From: Chamaecrista fasciculata
Lineage: Eukaryota > Streptophyta > Magnoliopsida > Fabales > Fabaceae
Reading direction: 5' to 3'
Length of the DNA: 64,000 nt
NCBI GenBank assembly: GCA_003254925.1
Contig: QANZ01021377.1
Coordinates: 45,591 to 109,590, forward strand
A program made the translations under genes and the position numbers. The notes below the pieces were generated by a model that saw only the letters and a program-made list of their open reading frames with translations, was not told where the DNA came from and made no database searches. Numbering within the stretch: the first letter of the stretch is position 1; the number at the start of each line of letters is the position of its first letter. Positions 1 to 12,564 of the stretch are shown in pieces.

Positions 1-190
1 GAGTGTTGTGAATATTTGTATTAATTAGGATATCAATTAGGAATTGATTGGATAGCAATTAGGGATTGATTGTAGCTGAATATTTATTCTCATTTATCTT
101 GTTTCCTAGAATAGATTGAAAACTCTTGTATAAATACCCTATCATTTTCATGAATAAAACAACACAATTTCTCTCACTTATCAAAACCCT
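1..190 (+). mobile_element. LTR-like fragment (copia type), edge of window
   Basis: The first bases read GAG followed by TGTTGTGAATATTTG, which looks like the end of a polypurine tract joined to the 5' end of an LTR. A TATA-like TATAAATACC lies at about 131-140, followed by an AATAAAA signal near 153. This order (TG start, promoter, polyadenylation signal) is typical of short Ty1-copia LTRs. The 3' border and any target duplication are not clear and the upstream part is outside the window, so the assignment is tentative. Confidence 0.35.
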
Positions 191-1749
191 CAGAGTGTTC
201 TTTACCCTATGGTTTCTTCTGGCCGTGCTATATTCCCAAAACCCTTCGACCTTTGTCTTCTGATCAGATGGTCACGGTGTCGGCGAACCCCGCCAGCGTT
301 TACCCACTGCCGTCTCCGTCGCTTATGTTTACTGCAGTAATGAGTCTTGCCTCCCAGTTTAGGGTTTGAGAGTGAAAGAACGCGCAGATCAGATGAGGAT
401 GAAGAAGTAAAAAAAAATTAGGGTTGTAATTTTTGTGTTCAGAAATGTAAATCCACGTGGACTCTGCCACGGTGGGAAAAAAAAATTAGAAATGTCCAGT
501 CATCATGTCACATATTCAAGTCAGACCAAAAAAATGACACATAAGTAAAAAAAAATTGCCACATGGGCATTGAGTCAAAATTGGGGGCATAATTGAAACG
601 TTAGTTTCACATTGAGGGCACGCCTGAACAAAATGAAACGTTAGGGGCATAACTGAAAATCACTGCAAACGTTAGGGGCACGAAAGAGTGTTTTGCCATA
701 AAAATATATAGTTTTCTATAACTTAAAAGTTTAAACTACATACATTTAGAAGTTGTTAAGATGATTTGCTAATTGATTTTTGGTCATTTATTTCCCACTG
801 TCATGGTCTAAAGACAAATTTTGATTTGAGTTTTTTACAAGGGTTTATTTTAACTTGGCCTTTTTGTTAGTTTATCATTATGTCATTAGTTTTAGCATTT
901 CTTGCAGCCTTGCATTTTCTTGTATTATGTTCTATGTAGGAATTTCTCGTTTATTGCATGATACCCTCCTTTGGGAGGAAGACACTGTCTGCCATTTCAT
1001 TTTGAAATGAATACTCTATTCCTGAATATGGTGTGCCATAGAAGGCATATGTTCTTTAGCTTTATTTATTGCCATTCAGATTTGAATAGTTTTCCCTACT
1101 TTCTCTTGTGGCTCTATACGATAATTTCCTTTCTGTGGATAATTAAGATGCACTATTCTGCTTTGGTATCTAATTAGTTCTATGTTCAGAATTTTTTCGT
1201 TGATCATGGCTGGCTATTAATTGATCCCAAAAGGTATTTGATAGGAAAATTTTCTGCCACATTCTCTTTGCAGGCTCACATTATTGGCCGTCTACTATTT
1301 TGATCTTGAATCGTGATGGTGACGAGACTTAACGTCTTTGATCTACTGTTCGAAGAATACGTCTTTGATCTACTGTTCGAAGAATACAGTAACCACTTTG
1401 TAAGTCACTCTTTTTTTCCTTTTCTTTTCTGGTCCAATTCTTGTGGGTAATTTGGGTCCAGTCTGTACTATTATTTAGAAGTCAACAGCTAATAGAAATA
1501 GAATTATTTTCCACTGGCTTGAATGAACATTGCCAACTTGGTATATACATTGTTTGATGCATGTTAAGTCTCATTCCTTTGTAATAGCATGTTAACTGAT
1601 TTTATGGTTAGCTATAAAAGGAGGGGTGATACTTGCAGTGTTGATTTGAGTGGTACTGGTAGATACGAAGCGTTTATTCGGGTCTTCTAAAGTGAGAGAG
1701 AAAATGAGTGTGGACATCATATGTTGGTTTTATTTGTATTTTTTTCTTT
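191..1749. other. Intergenic; decayed repeat arm, no gene seen
   Basis: No credible coding region. Between about 560 and 700 there are several units of the form 'GGGGCATAA.TGAAACGTTAG', resembling one arm of the inverted-repeat elements found elsewhere in the window, but the second arm is missing. A short tandem duplication lies at 1332-1385. The small open frame at 971-1177 has no recognisable domain. Confidence 0.5.
1332..1385. repeat. 27-bp tandem duplication
   Basis: The 27 bp beginning ACGTCTTTGATCTACTGTTC occur twice head to tail with no mismatch (1332-1358 and 1359-1385). This is a recent local duplication with no visible function. Confidence 0.9.
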
Positions 1750-2057
1750 GAGTAAACTACTAAATTGGTCCCTGGATAATTGACTCGCTGACAGATTGGT
1801 CCCTGAATTTAGGAAATTGACAAATAGGTCCCCGAATTTTTCTAACGAGTCAAATAGGTCCCCCGAATTTTTCTAACATTTGTCAAATAGGTCCTTCTGT
1901 GCATGTTATTCGGGGACCTATTTGACTAACGTTAGAAAAATTCGGGGACCTATTTGACTCGTTTGAAAAATTCGGGGACCTATTTGTCAATTTCCTAAAT
2001 TCGGGGACCAATCTGTCAACGAGCCAATAATCCAAGGACCAATTTGGTAGTTTACTC
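1750..2057. mobile_element. Palindromic foldback MITE, copy 1
   Basis: A 308-bp near-perfect palindrome. It starts GAGTAAACTACTAAATTGG and ends with the reverse complement CAATTTGGTAGTTTACTC. It is flanked by a perfect 10-bp direct repeat TTTTTTCTTT (1740-1749 and 2058-2067), taken as the target-site duplication. The arms consist of units of about 31 bp, each with a GGTCCCCGAA core followed by TTTTTCTAAC or similar. It has no coding capacity. The 9-10 bp duplication and long terminal inverted repeats fit a non-autonomous Mutator-like or foldback element. A second copy lies at 53018-53356. Confidence 0.85.
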
Positions 2058-2067
2058 TTTTTTCTTT

Positions 2068-3097
2068 CTATCCCTTCATCTCTCTATATCACTTGAAAAT
2101 GTTCACCTGACACCAATGCCAGCACGGTCATTCGGTAGGACATAGATACAGATATGTTGGTATAGAACATGATACAACAGGCAAGTATAAAGTTCTTAGA
2201 TTTTTCATTAGTCATATACTATACCTATGGGAAAAAAAAAATCCACTAACATTGTTGTATTTGTGGTTTAAAATAGAATCACATCCTAATCTATTCTAAG
2301 GATAAGTTCACTACGAAAAGCCCATGAAACCATTAGCGTGCTACGAAGGAGGAGGATATTAGCCCAAAATAGCCTTGCGGGACCAATTCAGAATTTTTTA
2401 GGTTGGGCTTCACAGGGATAGGGGCTGTTTTTATTTTGGGCTCCATTAACAAATTTGATCATTATGACAGCCCAAATAGGCCTACTCTGATATCCTGCAA
2501 TTTGCTCAATTGAAAAGGGAAAAATAAAGTGCAAAATTTTCAGAGCCACCCATGACCCATTCTTATATGAAGCATACTAATTAGTGAAAATATAAAGAGA
2601 GAGAATGTAAGCTTTTTTGAACTTTGAAGTATACTGTGATCTTGGTTTGGGTATGCAAAGTTTGCATCATTTGATAAAGAAAAGAAGTTTGATAAGTTTA
2701 ATTGGGGTTTGTAACTTTTAACGGGGGAAAATGTACGAGTGAAAGATATGAAAATGTAAGCAAGAAAGAAAGAAAGAAGATAGGTTGAAGATAACAAAAA
2801 ATGAATAATAATAAAGTTGAGTGGTGGGTGAGTGAGTAAGTGAGGAGTGATGGTTTGAAAGTGACTGGTGGGATAAAAATGTGGGCCATGCATTCATGGG
2901 TGGAGTGTACTGAATGCATCTTTCCACACCCGACATACTGTAGGCAGCTTCACAACATTAGGCCTTTCTTTCTTTCTACCATGAAAACCCACTCATTAAT
3001 TCACGCTTGGTCCCATTTTTCCTATATTTTTTTTTATAGAAATCTTTTCCTATTTCATTTCTTCATCATCTTTGTGATTTGCGATTCATTCCACACT
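2068..3097. other. Intergenic, no gene seen
   Basis: AT-rich sequence. The overlapping open frames at 2540-2936 on the minus strand and 2840-3133 on the plus strand are low-complexity and mutually shadowing, without recognisable domains. I see no promoter, RNA gene or conserved coding exon. Confidence 0.5.
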
Positions 3098-3106
3098 TTA
3101 AAGTTT

Positions 3107-3492
3107 GGCTTAAGTGCACTTTTGGTCCTCTAACTTTTGCAAAGGTCTCAATTTGGTCCCTAACTTTTTTTGTTGAAATTTTGGTCCCATAACTTTCGCA
3201 AAAGTCTCAATTTGGTCCTTTAACTTTTTTTATTGCAATTTTGGTCCTCTAAATTTTGAAAATGTCTCATCGTTGGTTTCTTAATTTTCGCAAAAGTCTC
3301 AATTTTGGTTCCTTAACTTGGGACCAATGGTGAGACGTTTTCAAAAGTTAGGGGATTAAAATTGCAACAAAAAAGTTAGGGGACCAAATTGAGACGTTTT
3401 CAAAAGTTGAGGGATTAAAATTGCAACAAAAAAGTTAGGGGACCAAATTGAGACCTTTGCAAAAGTTAGGGGACCAAAAGTGCACTTAAGCC
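3107..3492. mobile_element. Inverted-repeat MITE with GGTCC units, 9-bp TSD
   Basis: A 386-bp palindrome beginning GGCTTAAGTGCACTTTTGG and ending with its reverse complement. It is flanked by the exact 9-bp direct repeat TTAAAGTTT (3098-3106 and 3493-3501). The arms are made of repeated units containing TTTGGTCC, CTAACTTTT and GCAAAAGTCTCAA. No coding capacity. The 9-bp duplication suggests mobilisation by a Mutator-type transposase. Confidence 0.85.
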
Positions 3493-3541
3493 TTAAAGTT
3501 TTATGTTTTAACCACGTATGACTTACCACTCCCTTTCCTTT

Positions 3542-3756
3542 CGGGCAAGACTTATATGCATTTCTTTCTATGCTATAAGGTTCTCCAATAAAAATATGAC
3601 ATGTGGCAAATTTGTTTTGCATGACCAATCATGATAGAAAGAGAATATTAAATACAACTTTTTGCACAACCAATCATTGTAGAGAGAGAATGTAATTGAA
3701 ACTTGTGATTGGAGAATCTCATAGCAAAAATATAGGCATATAAGTTTTTTCCCAAT
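3542..3756. mobile_element. Short MITE with 10-bp TSD
   Basis: A 215-bp inverted-repeat element directly next to the previous one. The arms share ACTTATATGC near the ends and GGTTCTCCAAT / ATTGGAGAATC further in. A perfect 10-bp direct repeat CCTTTCCTTT flanks it (3532-3541 and 3757-3766). The terminal bases match less well than in the other elements, so the exact borders are less certain than the duplication itself. Confidence 0.65.
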
Positions 3757-3766
3757 CCTTTCCTTT

Positions 3767-6700
3767 TCATATTGTTACCAACGGTGTTGTTGGGTCGCTT
3801 TCGGGCTCTGGGCTTTGTCTTCGTGTCTTGTGGGCCCTTATCATCAAGGCCTGATGTGGCCTGCTCACTTAGGCCCACCATAAGTACTGCCTCTATAGAA
3901 AACGTCCCATTTTCGCTTCATCATTAATTACGGGGGCTTTTCCGTCAAATCACACGCCTTTCTAGCTGTCTTTTGCTGTCCCCAAAACTAGCTGTAATGG
4001 GACTCCTTCCTATGAATACTAAAGCGTGACTGAATATTATATAAACTTCCTATCTCTTCATAAATAAATCGTCATTGAAAACACATATAATAAAGCTCAA
4101 CTAATTCATCACTTTTTTTTTAAAAAAAAAACAAACTTTAGGTAGCCATAAATTAATGGTTTAGTTTCGGAAAATTAATTTATTTCTGAAAAAATGACAA
4201 TTTAAAGTTTAAAGTAAAGCGTGTCTCAAGCGTACTTGGCTCCTAAAAATGAAAATTTGTATTAAAGCTAGATTTTAATATGCTTGACACTAGTAAATAC
4301 TTATGCAGGGATCTATCTGTGAGAATAAATCGTCTTTACAAAATTCAATTAGTATTTTTGGCCTCCCAAAAATATGGAGTTACTTTTATTTTATACTTGA
4401 TGTTGTATTATTATTTGGGCTTGCCTATAATTTTTTTAAAAGCAATTTACGTATTAATATTATTCAATATACTAATGAAAATCTTAAATCATCAATTATA
4501 CAATTAAATTATTTTGGTATTTGGTGTTAACCACAAAAATCAATATGTTTGTTGATAATGATGATGTATAGTTTCATCTTAGCCATTAAACAAAAAAAAA
4601 AACTAAATTCGTCAGCAACATTGTTATCACAGGGCCCCATGTAATGATTCAGTAACCAATAGCGAACTCATTCAAGTATAATTAACTGGCTTTCCACTAA
4701 TCGTTAACCACAGAAAGTGATATTAGTCTTGGTGTGAATTAATGATTATAATGATTGTAAATTTTTTAAAATTTTGTCTTAAAAAAAAAAGATTTAGTTG
4801 AACATAGTATTAAAAAAATTTGAGAGGACACTTAGATTCTAAATGTGTAATTATAATTTATTTGAACATTTTATTAAAAATATTAAGTCAAATATAATAA
4901 TAAATATCATTTTCAGCATGATTAAGAATCATATTATATTTATCATGAAATTCTAGCTAGTATTTTCTTATAAAATAATCAAATTAATTTTAACCATACA
5001 TTTATAATTTAAATCTTATAATTCTATTTTCGGATAATGATATTTATTTTGTGAAAATTATTGTAGATAACTCACACTCTCAATTATTTAATTAGATTAT
5101 GAGATTTTCGTATAAATAAATAAAATAAAACAGTTTTAATATAATAAATACAAATTTTAAAATGGTCTAACAGTTTAAAATTAAGATTAGACTTAAACGT
5201 TTCATGAAATTAATGAATCATATTCTCAATCAACTTCAACCAAACCATATGTGATGTCGGTTTGTAGCAATTCGTGCCTCTTCGTTTAATTAAGTCGCTT
5301 TACATTGCTATTGCATATAACTACAATTATTTATTCAAGTAGCTGTCAATTTTGACTAATCACTTTGATATTTGTTAGTTTACGGAAACTTCTAAGGTAG
5401 CTTTCTCCTGCCTTCGTTTGTTTTGTTATTATCTTTTTAGAAAAATAAAAAGCAAGCCTAATTTAAGTTGTCACAAATTCACACTTAATTTTTGAGTGGA
5501 TATTTTTTGGCCCAAATTATCAAGGAATATAATCTTTTGTTGGGAATAGAATATTAATACATGACATAAAATACCAAAATCTTATTTTCCAATAAAATGA
5601 AAAATTGCATTCTATTGTTTCAGATAATTCATTTATAGGGTGAAGATATACCTACATAGGCAAACTGGCAAAGAATAAGCACTAAGCAGTGAGAGGAGAA
5701 AATACAAGAATGAGCAAAAACAAAGAGGGATCAATCCCACTTTTTTTATTTTTCTTTTGTAGTAAAACTTTCCATTTGATCTTAGTATTCTCAATGTGCT
5801 ATGGTAGTTGGGTTACTTTATACTTTTTATAAAATGAAAAAAGAAAGTAATTAAAATACATTTTAGAATTGCTTATTGCCAAGCCCAAACATGCCTTTTC
5901 CACTCAGCCTTTTTAATTGGAAGTTTGTGTAATACACTAAGGGCATCGGACAACTGTCACGCATGACCAACAAATTCTGATTGATTTGTGGTGGAAAACT
6001 AACTTTAAAAATATGTCTATTAAATAATTTTGTTTAAAAAATATCAAATTACTGTTATTGTAAAATATCAGAAGTCTAATATGTTCTTAGTGTAGAAATG
6101 ATGAAGAATAAAATTAAGTAAATGTTGACAATTTGTATTATGAATTCACATTGATAGTACGGAAATGTCACTGCCTGCGGCGCTACAATGGGCCTGATTC
6201 ACGTGGGCTGCACACTCCCTTAAGGCCCACTGAGGCGGACATTCCCTGTTTCATGAGTATTTTATTAATAATGATAATAATAATAATAAAAATAATAAAA
6301 TATCTAATAATAATGCATTTCATTTTCGTTTGAGGATTCTAATTTCTACGTGAAAAAGAAATACGATTCTTATTTATTAGAAGATCTTTCGTGGTCCAAA
6401 CTCCCAATAAAACGAGAAAATGCCCGTATTTGATCAACTTCATCATATCCTATCTACACATTCTCTTTGGCCATTATCCCTTATCCTTTTTTTCTCGCTT
6501 TTCCCTTGTCTTCTCTACCTTCTTCACAATATTAAACTTGCAACTTGTAACTCAATTTTTGAAAATACTTGAAATGGAATAGATATACTTGTACACGATT
6601 GAGAGGCATGCAAAAACAAATGATAGAGGGAGTTGCAGCATTATTATTGTTTTGTTCTACTTTTTGTATAGTAGCCGAAAAAAATTGATGATAAAGTTGT

Positions 6701-9700
6701 CAGTATATGGGTAAAGCAACAATTCAATAATAAAAGAAGAATTCACCATGGATGATGGATGAAGAAGATTTTATGAAAAGCCTTGATTTACTGTACTGTG
6801 AACCACACTAGAATAGCCAGTTAGCTAGGTCCATAAATAGGAGTACCTTTTTAATTGTCATTTCAGTGTCGAAACAACAAGTACATAAGGCCAATATGGC
6901 AATATCAACCTACCAACTCTCTCTCTCTCTAAAACACCATTACAGTCAGGGAATCGATCAATTGAGAGTTGAGAATCTCCATTGCTAGCTAGCTCAGGAA
7001 ATCTCAAGGGCCCACTTATTTTTGAATTGAGCCCTTAATTGGCTTATTGGGCCTCGTCTTCTTCAAAGAAAAGGCCCAATATACATTTGTCAGGTCTTGT
7101 CTGATTAATGTCTTCCATCCGTTTCCCATCACAACAACTAACAAACTTGACCCATCTTGCATACCAATGAATCATTGACATTGATGGGTAAAGTCCTCAA
7201 ATTTGAACCACTGACCGTAAGAGTAAACATATTTTCTAATGAAGAAATATATTCATATACTAAATTAGGAAGAAATATATATTCATTGATGGGTAAAGTG
7301 CTCAATTTTTTCTTTTAACAAAGTAAAGTGCTCAAATTTGAACCACTAATTTAGCCATGAAATTTTTTTATGAACATCGTCTGTTTAGTTTAATAGTGTA
7401 TTTAGTCCCTTGCCATGTTAGTGATTGTATTTATCTTAATTTGTGCATAGGTTCATTGTCTATTACCTAGTTCTCAATCTATTAGATTTGTTTAGCTGAA
7501 TTAGTTGCTCTCTTGCATGTGCTTAACACATGCTTGTTGTCTATAAATACTTAATTGTAGCTTTCATTCAAGTAATAATCAATATACGATTCACATTTAC
7601 ATCAATATAAGACTAAATCGTAATTTCGAGATAAATTAAAAGATTAAAAATAAAAATGTTTTCTTAGTTTTATATCTTTTAATTTGGTTAGTTTTCTTTT
7701 TCTGTTGATATTAAGTAAGGCATTGTTGATTTGTTGGTAGGAACAAAGAAGGTAATTTTGAAGAAGTTGAAGTAGTGATTAATGATAATAATTGAGAGCA
7801 ATGGTGGAAAAATTAAATAGGTATGTATAGTAAATATATAACATAGATGATAGATGGCATGGTTCATGGTTGGGTAGTAATGAGAACAGTGAAACGAGAA
7901 GTTGTAATTGGGTGGAAAGTGGTAAGTAAATTGGTTAGCTTGGTCAGTTTGTGGAGGAGTGAAGGACAGTGTCGTTACCATTTAACAATAATAATGATAT
8001 TATATATTATTAATATTATATACTCATGCTTGCAAGCTTGCTTTTTTAACTCATTAAAAAGACTTTGGATCACAATTATTGATCGCTCTATTATGGGTAG
8101 TACTATTTGAGCTGTATTTTGGGGCAACTCAAACCTCACCATCATCTCCTCTAACTAGTACTCAGTACTCGCTCTAAAACACATCTTCCACATTTTTTTT
8201 TCATTAATGCGGTTCACAAAATTATTGCATATATGCGCCTTTTCTCTTAGCTTTTCCACTTCTTGCTTTGAATCAATAAATTACATATAATTGAATGAAG
8301 GAATAGCTTTAAGAATGATCGAGTGGAAGGGAGACACGTGTGGGAGACAATTGAATGATGAAATGGTACAGTTTGAATGGGGCATGTGTGTGTGAGTGAT
8401 GGAAAAAAAAATTATTATTTCTAAATGTATATTGAGTCAATTAATCAATCTATCAACAGTTAAAATATATTATTTAGTCATACATTATTACAATTGTTAA
8501 TGATTTGAAAGTGAAATTTAAGAACTAAAAGATAAAAATTCAATATAAATTTAAAGATTAAAAGTATAAAAACAATTTAAATTTAAAAATCAAATCATTA
8601 CTACAAGAGTTGACAATTGATATATGATATATATATATGAATTACCGTAAGAGATGAGAGAGTAATAAATTGGTAGTTTCATGTGGGCATCTGTTTATGG
8701 TAGTTTTTGCAGCAATGCTAGGATGGTGCATTAATTCATATGCATTGTCCTTGGTCGACCTTCAAGGGCTCACCTTTCAGTTGCATCAGAATTCTTTGGT
8801 CTTTTGGTCTCCATTTTCTCAGCCATCTATCGTCAAATTTCTCCTTTTACTTTTACTGTTATTTCTCACTTCAATCTTCAATCTTCAATCTGCCATCTCT
8901 CTGCACCATTCAGCCATATCATATATAGTCTTCTAGCTAGACTCAACCCAACACTTCACTCGATCACTCTCTTTGCCTCTGCTTTATTGCAATTGACAAC
9001 TCATTTATACCATTCAATTATTTGCAGTACTAGGATTATAGACGCCTATAAATATACATAATCTATATGATCAAATAAAAAGACTGGAGTTATGACTTAT
9101 GATATATGAGTTATTCGTTTGTTAAAACCGTATGTATCTAAGTTGAGCAAATTAATTAAAGTGTATTTAATTTGTTAACATTGCTAAAACTAAAGAGAAA
9201 GAAAAATGTGAGTGAGGGTGAGTGGGCGTACGTGTGTGTGAAGTGAGGTCAATGAAATATACCTATTGAGGCAAAAGCTGAGTGAGAGCACCGATTTTAG
9301 CAAAAACCACTCGTCTTTCGTTCTTTCTCACTTACCAATTGTGTTGTGAGATTTATGCATGTCTTTCTGTTTTGTTTACTTACTCATACTACCACTACTT
9401 CTTCGTGACATGTCTGAATTTTTCTTCTTTCCTTTTTCTTTTTTTTTACTCCTAGAGAGATATGTTTTCAGGGTTAAGTAGGTAATTTGACGTGAAGTGG
9501 CTTGGACGTTGACAGAGCAAGCGTAAGACTTAAAGAAATAAATGAAATAATAATAATAATAATAAGAAAGAAAAAGAACAATAATAGAGAGAGAATGCAT
9601 ATAAATGCTCGAAAATGACAGGTCATCCTCTACGATTAAAAACTGTGTCGGGCCTTAGCTTGCGTCCGGTCCCCGACCTATGGGACCCAAACAGTGTTTT

Positions 9701-9830
9701 ACGGCCCAAACTTCGCTTCCACACAGTCCAATCCACTTATCTTCTTACTTTCTTCTTTTATTAAAGCTAAACCTATACATATTCACTTTCTTTTTTTCCT
9801 CAAAATATTTATTTTTATTTAGGTAAGTAT
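3767..9830. other. 6-kb gene-free intergenic region
   Basis: Strongly AT-rich DNA without a supportable gene. It contains a TAA microsatellite near 6265-6310. Near 7183-7350 there are partial local duplications of a motif reading TGATGGGTAAAGTGCTCAA, and an LTR-like stretch at about 7404-7600. The small frames at 4280-4530, 6133-6333, 7688-8110, 8670-9061 and 9376-9600 are low-complexity or shadow frames and I reject them as genes. Confidence 0.5.
7404..7610 (+). mobile_element. Possible solo LTR fragment
   Basis: The stretch begins near TGTTAGTGATTGTATTTATC, carries a TATA-like TCTATAAATACTT at about 7540 and a CATTCAAGTAATAATCAATA segment after it, the arrangement of a small copia LTR. I find no clear terminal CA or flanking duplication. 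It may simply be AT-rich sequence. Confidence 0.25.
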
Positions 9831-10165
9831 ATTATTTTGTCTCTGAATCTTACATCAATTTTTAATTTTTTCTCAAATGTTTTATATTTTGATCACTTTT
9901 ATCTATTATCCTGACTTTGTCAAAAGATTTCACCATAAAATTTATGTGAATATATTTTTAAAGGACATATTTAATAATAAATAAATATAAATTTTGAATA
10001 TCTATTTCACAATCAATCTTAAATATAGGAATGTGATATTAGAGTTTATTGTCAAGTCATTTAACAGAATTATGACAAGGGATAAAATTGATAAAAATAT
10101 AAAACTTTAAGAATAAAATTGACAATGATAAACTAGAAATAGACCAAGGACTTATCTAATTCAAA
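9831..10165. repeat. Weak inverted repeat (degenerate MITE)
   Basis: The left part (GTCTCTGAATCTTACATCAA, then TTTTATATTTTGATCA) is imperfectly mirrored by the right part (TTGATAAAAATATAAAAC and AATAGACCAAGGAC). The arms are diverged and I found no target duplication, so this is a decayed inverted-repeat element at best. Confidence 0.35.
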
Positions 10166-10545
10166 ATGGGGGGCTGCTAGAGCAAGAATGCCGAGATACC
10201 TGCAAAAGACTTCACAGGAGGCCCAGTGAAAGATGCTTCGACGTTAAACCGCAAGTGTGAAAGTGTATTTATAATGTAAGGGGGCCTGGAGCTAGTCGGA
10301 GAAAGCTCCCATGTCCTCAGACCCACGATCTCCAGTAATGGGGAGAGTGGGAGTCCGAGAAAAGTGGAACATGGAAGTGGTGGGCACGTGGAAGTTCACA
10401 GATCAATCGCTCGTTCAACGTGCTCGCGACGTGGGTATTACCTTGTCAAGGGCCGGCTCAAGATGCACAGGATTGAAGCTTGATCAAGTCAAGATGTTAA
10501 TAGGCGAACACCGAAAATGTGATGTATCAGACTACAAATAAATTT
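10166..10545. mobile_element. GC-rich transposon-like fragment
   Basis: A segment of clearly higher GC content than its surroundings, starting GGGGGGCTGCTAGAGCAAG and including a 76-codon open frame at 10311-10541 with no known domain. The composition break and the phrase-like text (for example CCAGTAATGGGGAGAGTGG) resemble an LTR or leader fragment of a larger retrotransposon. I cannot assign a family; a genome-wide copy count would settle it. Confidence 0.35.
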
Positions 10546-11649
10546 TAAAGACGAACTTTAAAATTAATATAAAGTTTAAGTAAGACGATTATAGTAATAC
10601 TTTTTTTTTGGGCCTTGAGACAATTATAGTAATACTATTACCCTTTTTTTCCTTATTATAATTAGTCCTTTAAAATTTTTGAAATAATTAGATATCATTA
10701 TTTTCTTTCATGATGATATATGTCCATACTTCAACTCGCGCTGTTTTACTATTAGTTGATAAGGGTGAGATAGTTACTAATTATTATGTGGGGTAAAATG
10801 AAATGGTGGGTGACTCACTTTACTTGTTGACAGTTTTTTGTTTTCTGTTTTGAGAATGGTAGAAAATCATATAACATCAAAATTTGTCATTGATTGGACG
10901 GACGGTGAGATGAGTTTAAACTTTAAATGTATTTTTTTATTGTGTTTATAATAATAAACCAGTAAGTATAGAAGGTTAAAAGAAAACAAAAAATAAATTA
11001 TAAACAAAATCGTGACTGTCTTAAACTCTCCAATTTAAGGCCATTTCTACCTACTAACTTTTTAACTAATCAATTAATAATTAAGACCCTCAAATCATTA
11101 TGAGTCACCCCACCCACTCTCCTTCCAAACAATCATTCCAATCAAATCCTTAAGAAATTATAAGTGAATCAACTCCTTTTTTATTTTTTCTAAAACACTT
11201 TTGGACTCATTTAGGCATTTTTCATTAAATAACTTTTTAGGGCAAGTGAACCATTAAAATTAAATTTTAATTATGACATCATAAATTATTAAAAAAAAAA
11301 AAGAGCCCTGATTGTAATTTCAGAGTTTTTGCATTCAGCATGCCCTCTAGTTTATGAATTCACAGCGGTATTTAAAGGTTTTATAACTGCACTGTTTGTA
11401 ATTTCATGATTTCATCATCCAACTTGTGGTAATTGAGAGTGTTAGTGAGTAATTTGAAATGGAATTTCAAAATCTTCATTCCAATATGAAATAGGGTATT
11501 GAGTATTGAGAGTGTTGATGGCTTGGTGGTGATATTAAAAAAAAAATGGTATAGGTAAGAGGAGTAAGTTGAGATGAGTTGTATAGTAATAGTACATAAA
11601 TAAATAATTACATAGCTTAAAATGTCAAAGACGTAGTACATGAAATCAA
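10546..11649. other. Intergenic, no gene seen
   Basis: AT-rich sequence without recognisable features. The open frame at 11381-11641 (minus) is low-complexity and rich in Tyr, Leu and Ile, and is not supported. Confidence 0.5.
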
Positions 11650-11830
11650 GTATTGGGGGGTAAGGTCCTTAAAGGAAGGAAGATTGTGCGTTCACAAGTC
11701 ACGATGATCCTTAGCTCAAATAGTCCAACGGGATTCTTTTCATTTCCCTCGATCCTACGCTTTTCATGGGTTATAACTTATAACGTCCCGGGTTCGAATC
11801 TCCGTAATCAGGAAAAAGTAGTAATATAAA
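11650..11830 (+). mobile_element. Possible tRNA-derived SINE or tRNA relic
   Basis: The segment contains CTTAGCTCAAATAGTCCAAC, resembling a degenerate pol III A box, and about 75 bp downstream CGGGTTCGAATCTCCG, a good pol III B box. The sequence ends in an A-rich, AT-rich stretch. The internal promoter layout fits a SINE, but no cloverleaf can be folded by eye and the A-B spacing is long for a functional tRNA. I did not see flanking direct repeats. Confidence 0.35.
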
Positions 11831-11929
11831 ATAAAACTATAAATAAATAAGCCAAAAGACCCTTTGGTGCATCTGATATTTTGAGATCAGTTTCAGTTAT
11901 GTCATTAAGGTTTATTTTGTGTAAGTTAT

Positions 11930-12430
11930 ACCCCTAATGTGAAATATTGGTGTCAATTATACTATAATTTCAATTTTTTTGGGTCAAAGTTCTATTTTGG
12001 TCCCTCAAGTTTGCTCAAAGTTTTGTTTTGGACGCTAAAGTCTCTGGAAAACTTTCCGCCGAGATACACGGTGTCCCCGACAACTATGAAAACTCTAAAT
12101 TCAAGATTTTTTGACCTCCTGAGTTCAATGACGGCCTCCATTTTACGAAAAAAATGACTTGCAAGTTGCTGAAAAATTAAATAATCGTCGAAAATCATAT
12201 TTCCGGTCATTTCTTCGCAAAATGAAGGCCGTCAGTGAACTCAGAAGGTCAAAAAATCTTGGATTATGAGTTTTCGTATTGGGGCCACCGTGTATCTCAT
12301 TAAAAAGTTTGTCGGAAACTTGAGGAACCAAAATGAAACTTTAAACAAACTTGAAGAAGTATAATAGAACTTTGATCCAAAATAAATTGAAATTAGAGTA
12401 TAATTAATATCAACGTTTCACTGATGTAAA
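11930..12430. repeat. 500-bp imperfect inverted repeat
   Basis: The left arm (GTCAATTATACTATAATTTC, then GGGTCAAAGTTCTATTTTGG) is mirrored on the right (TAATAGAACTTTGATCCAAA and TGAAATTAGAGTATAATTAA). The centre is also palindromic around CGAGATACACGGTG / CACCGTGTATCTC and TGACCTCCTGAGTTCA / TGAACTCAGAAGGTCA. The open frames here (11939-12331) arise from the palindrome. This is a decayed foldback element; the target duplication was not identified. Confidence 0.6.
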
Positions 12431-12564
12431 ACAAACGGAAGAATGGAAGTTGAAAACAGAGGTGGTCCCCATATGATTTGCTTTTCCCTTGGCTCAACGA
12501 ATTGTATTTGTATGGTTTTAGAACCGTACGGAGTGTGTTGCATCACTCTTAATACGTTGTCCAC

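Noticed and set aside
1750..2057. CRISPR-like array, because of regularly spaced repeated units
   Set aside because: The units are arranged as an inverted repeat with 10-bp target duplication in plant nuclear DNA; spacers are not unique and there is no cas context.
11939..12331. Overlapping short frames on both strands
   Set aside because: They arise from the large palindrome at 11930-12430, which produces similar peptides on both strands.
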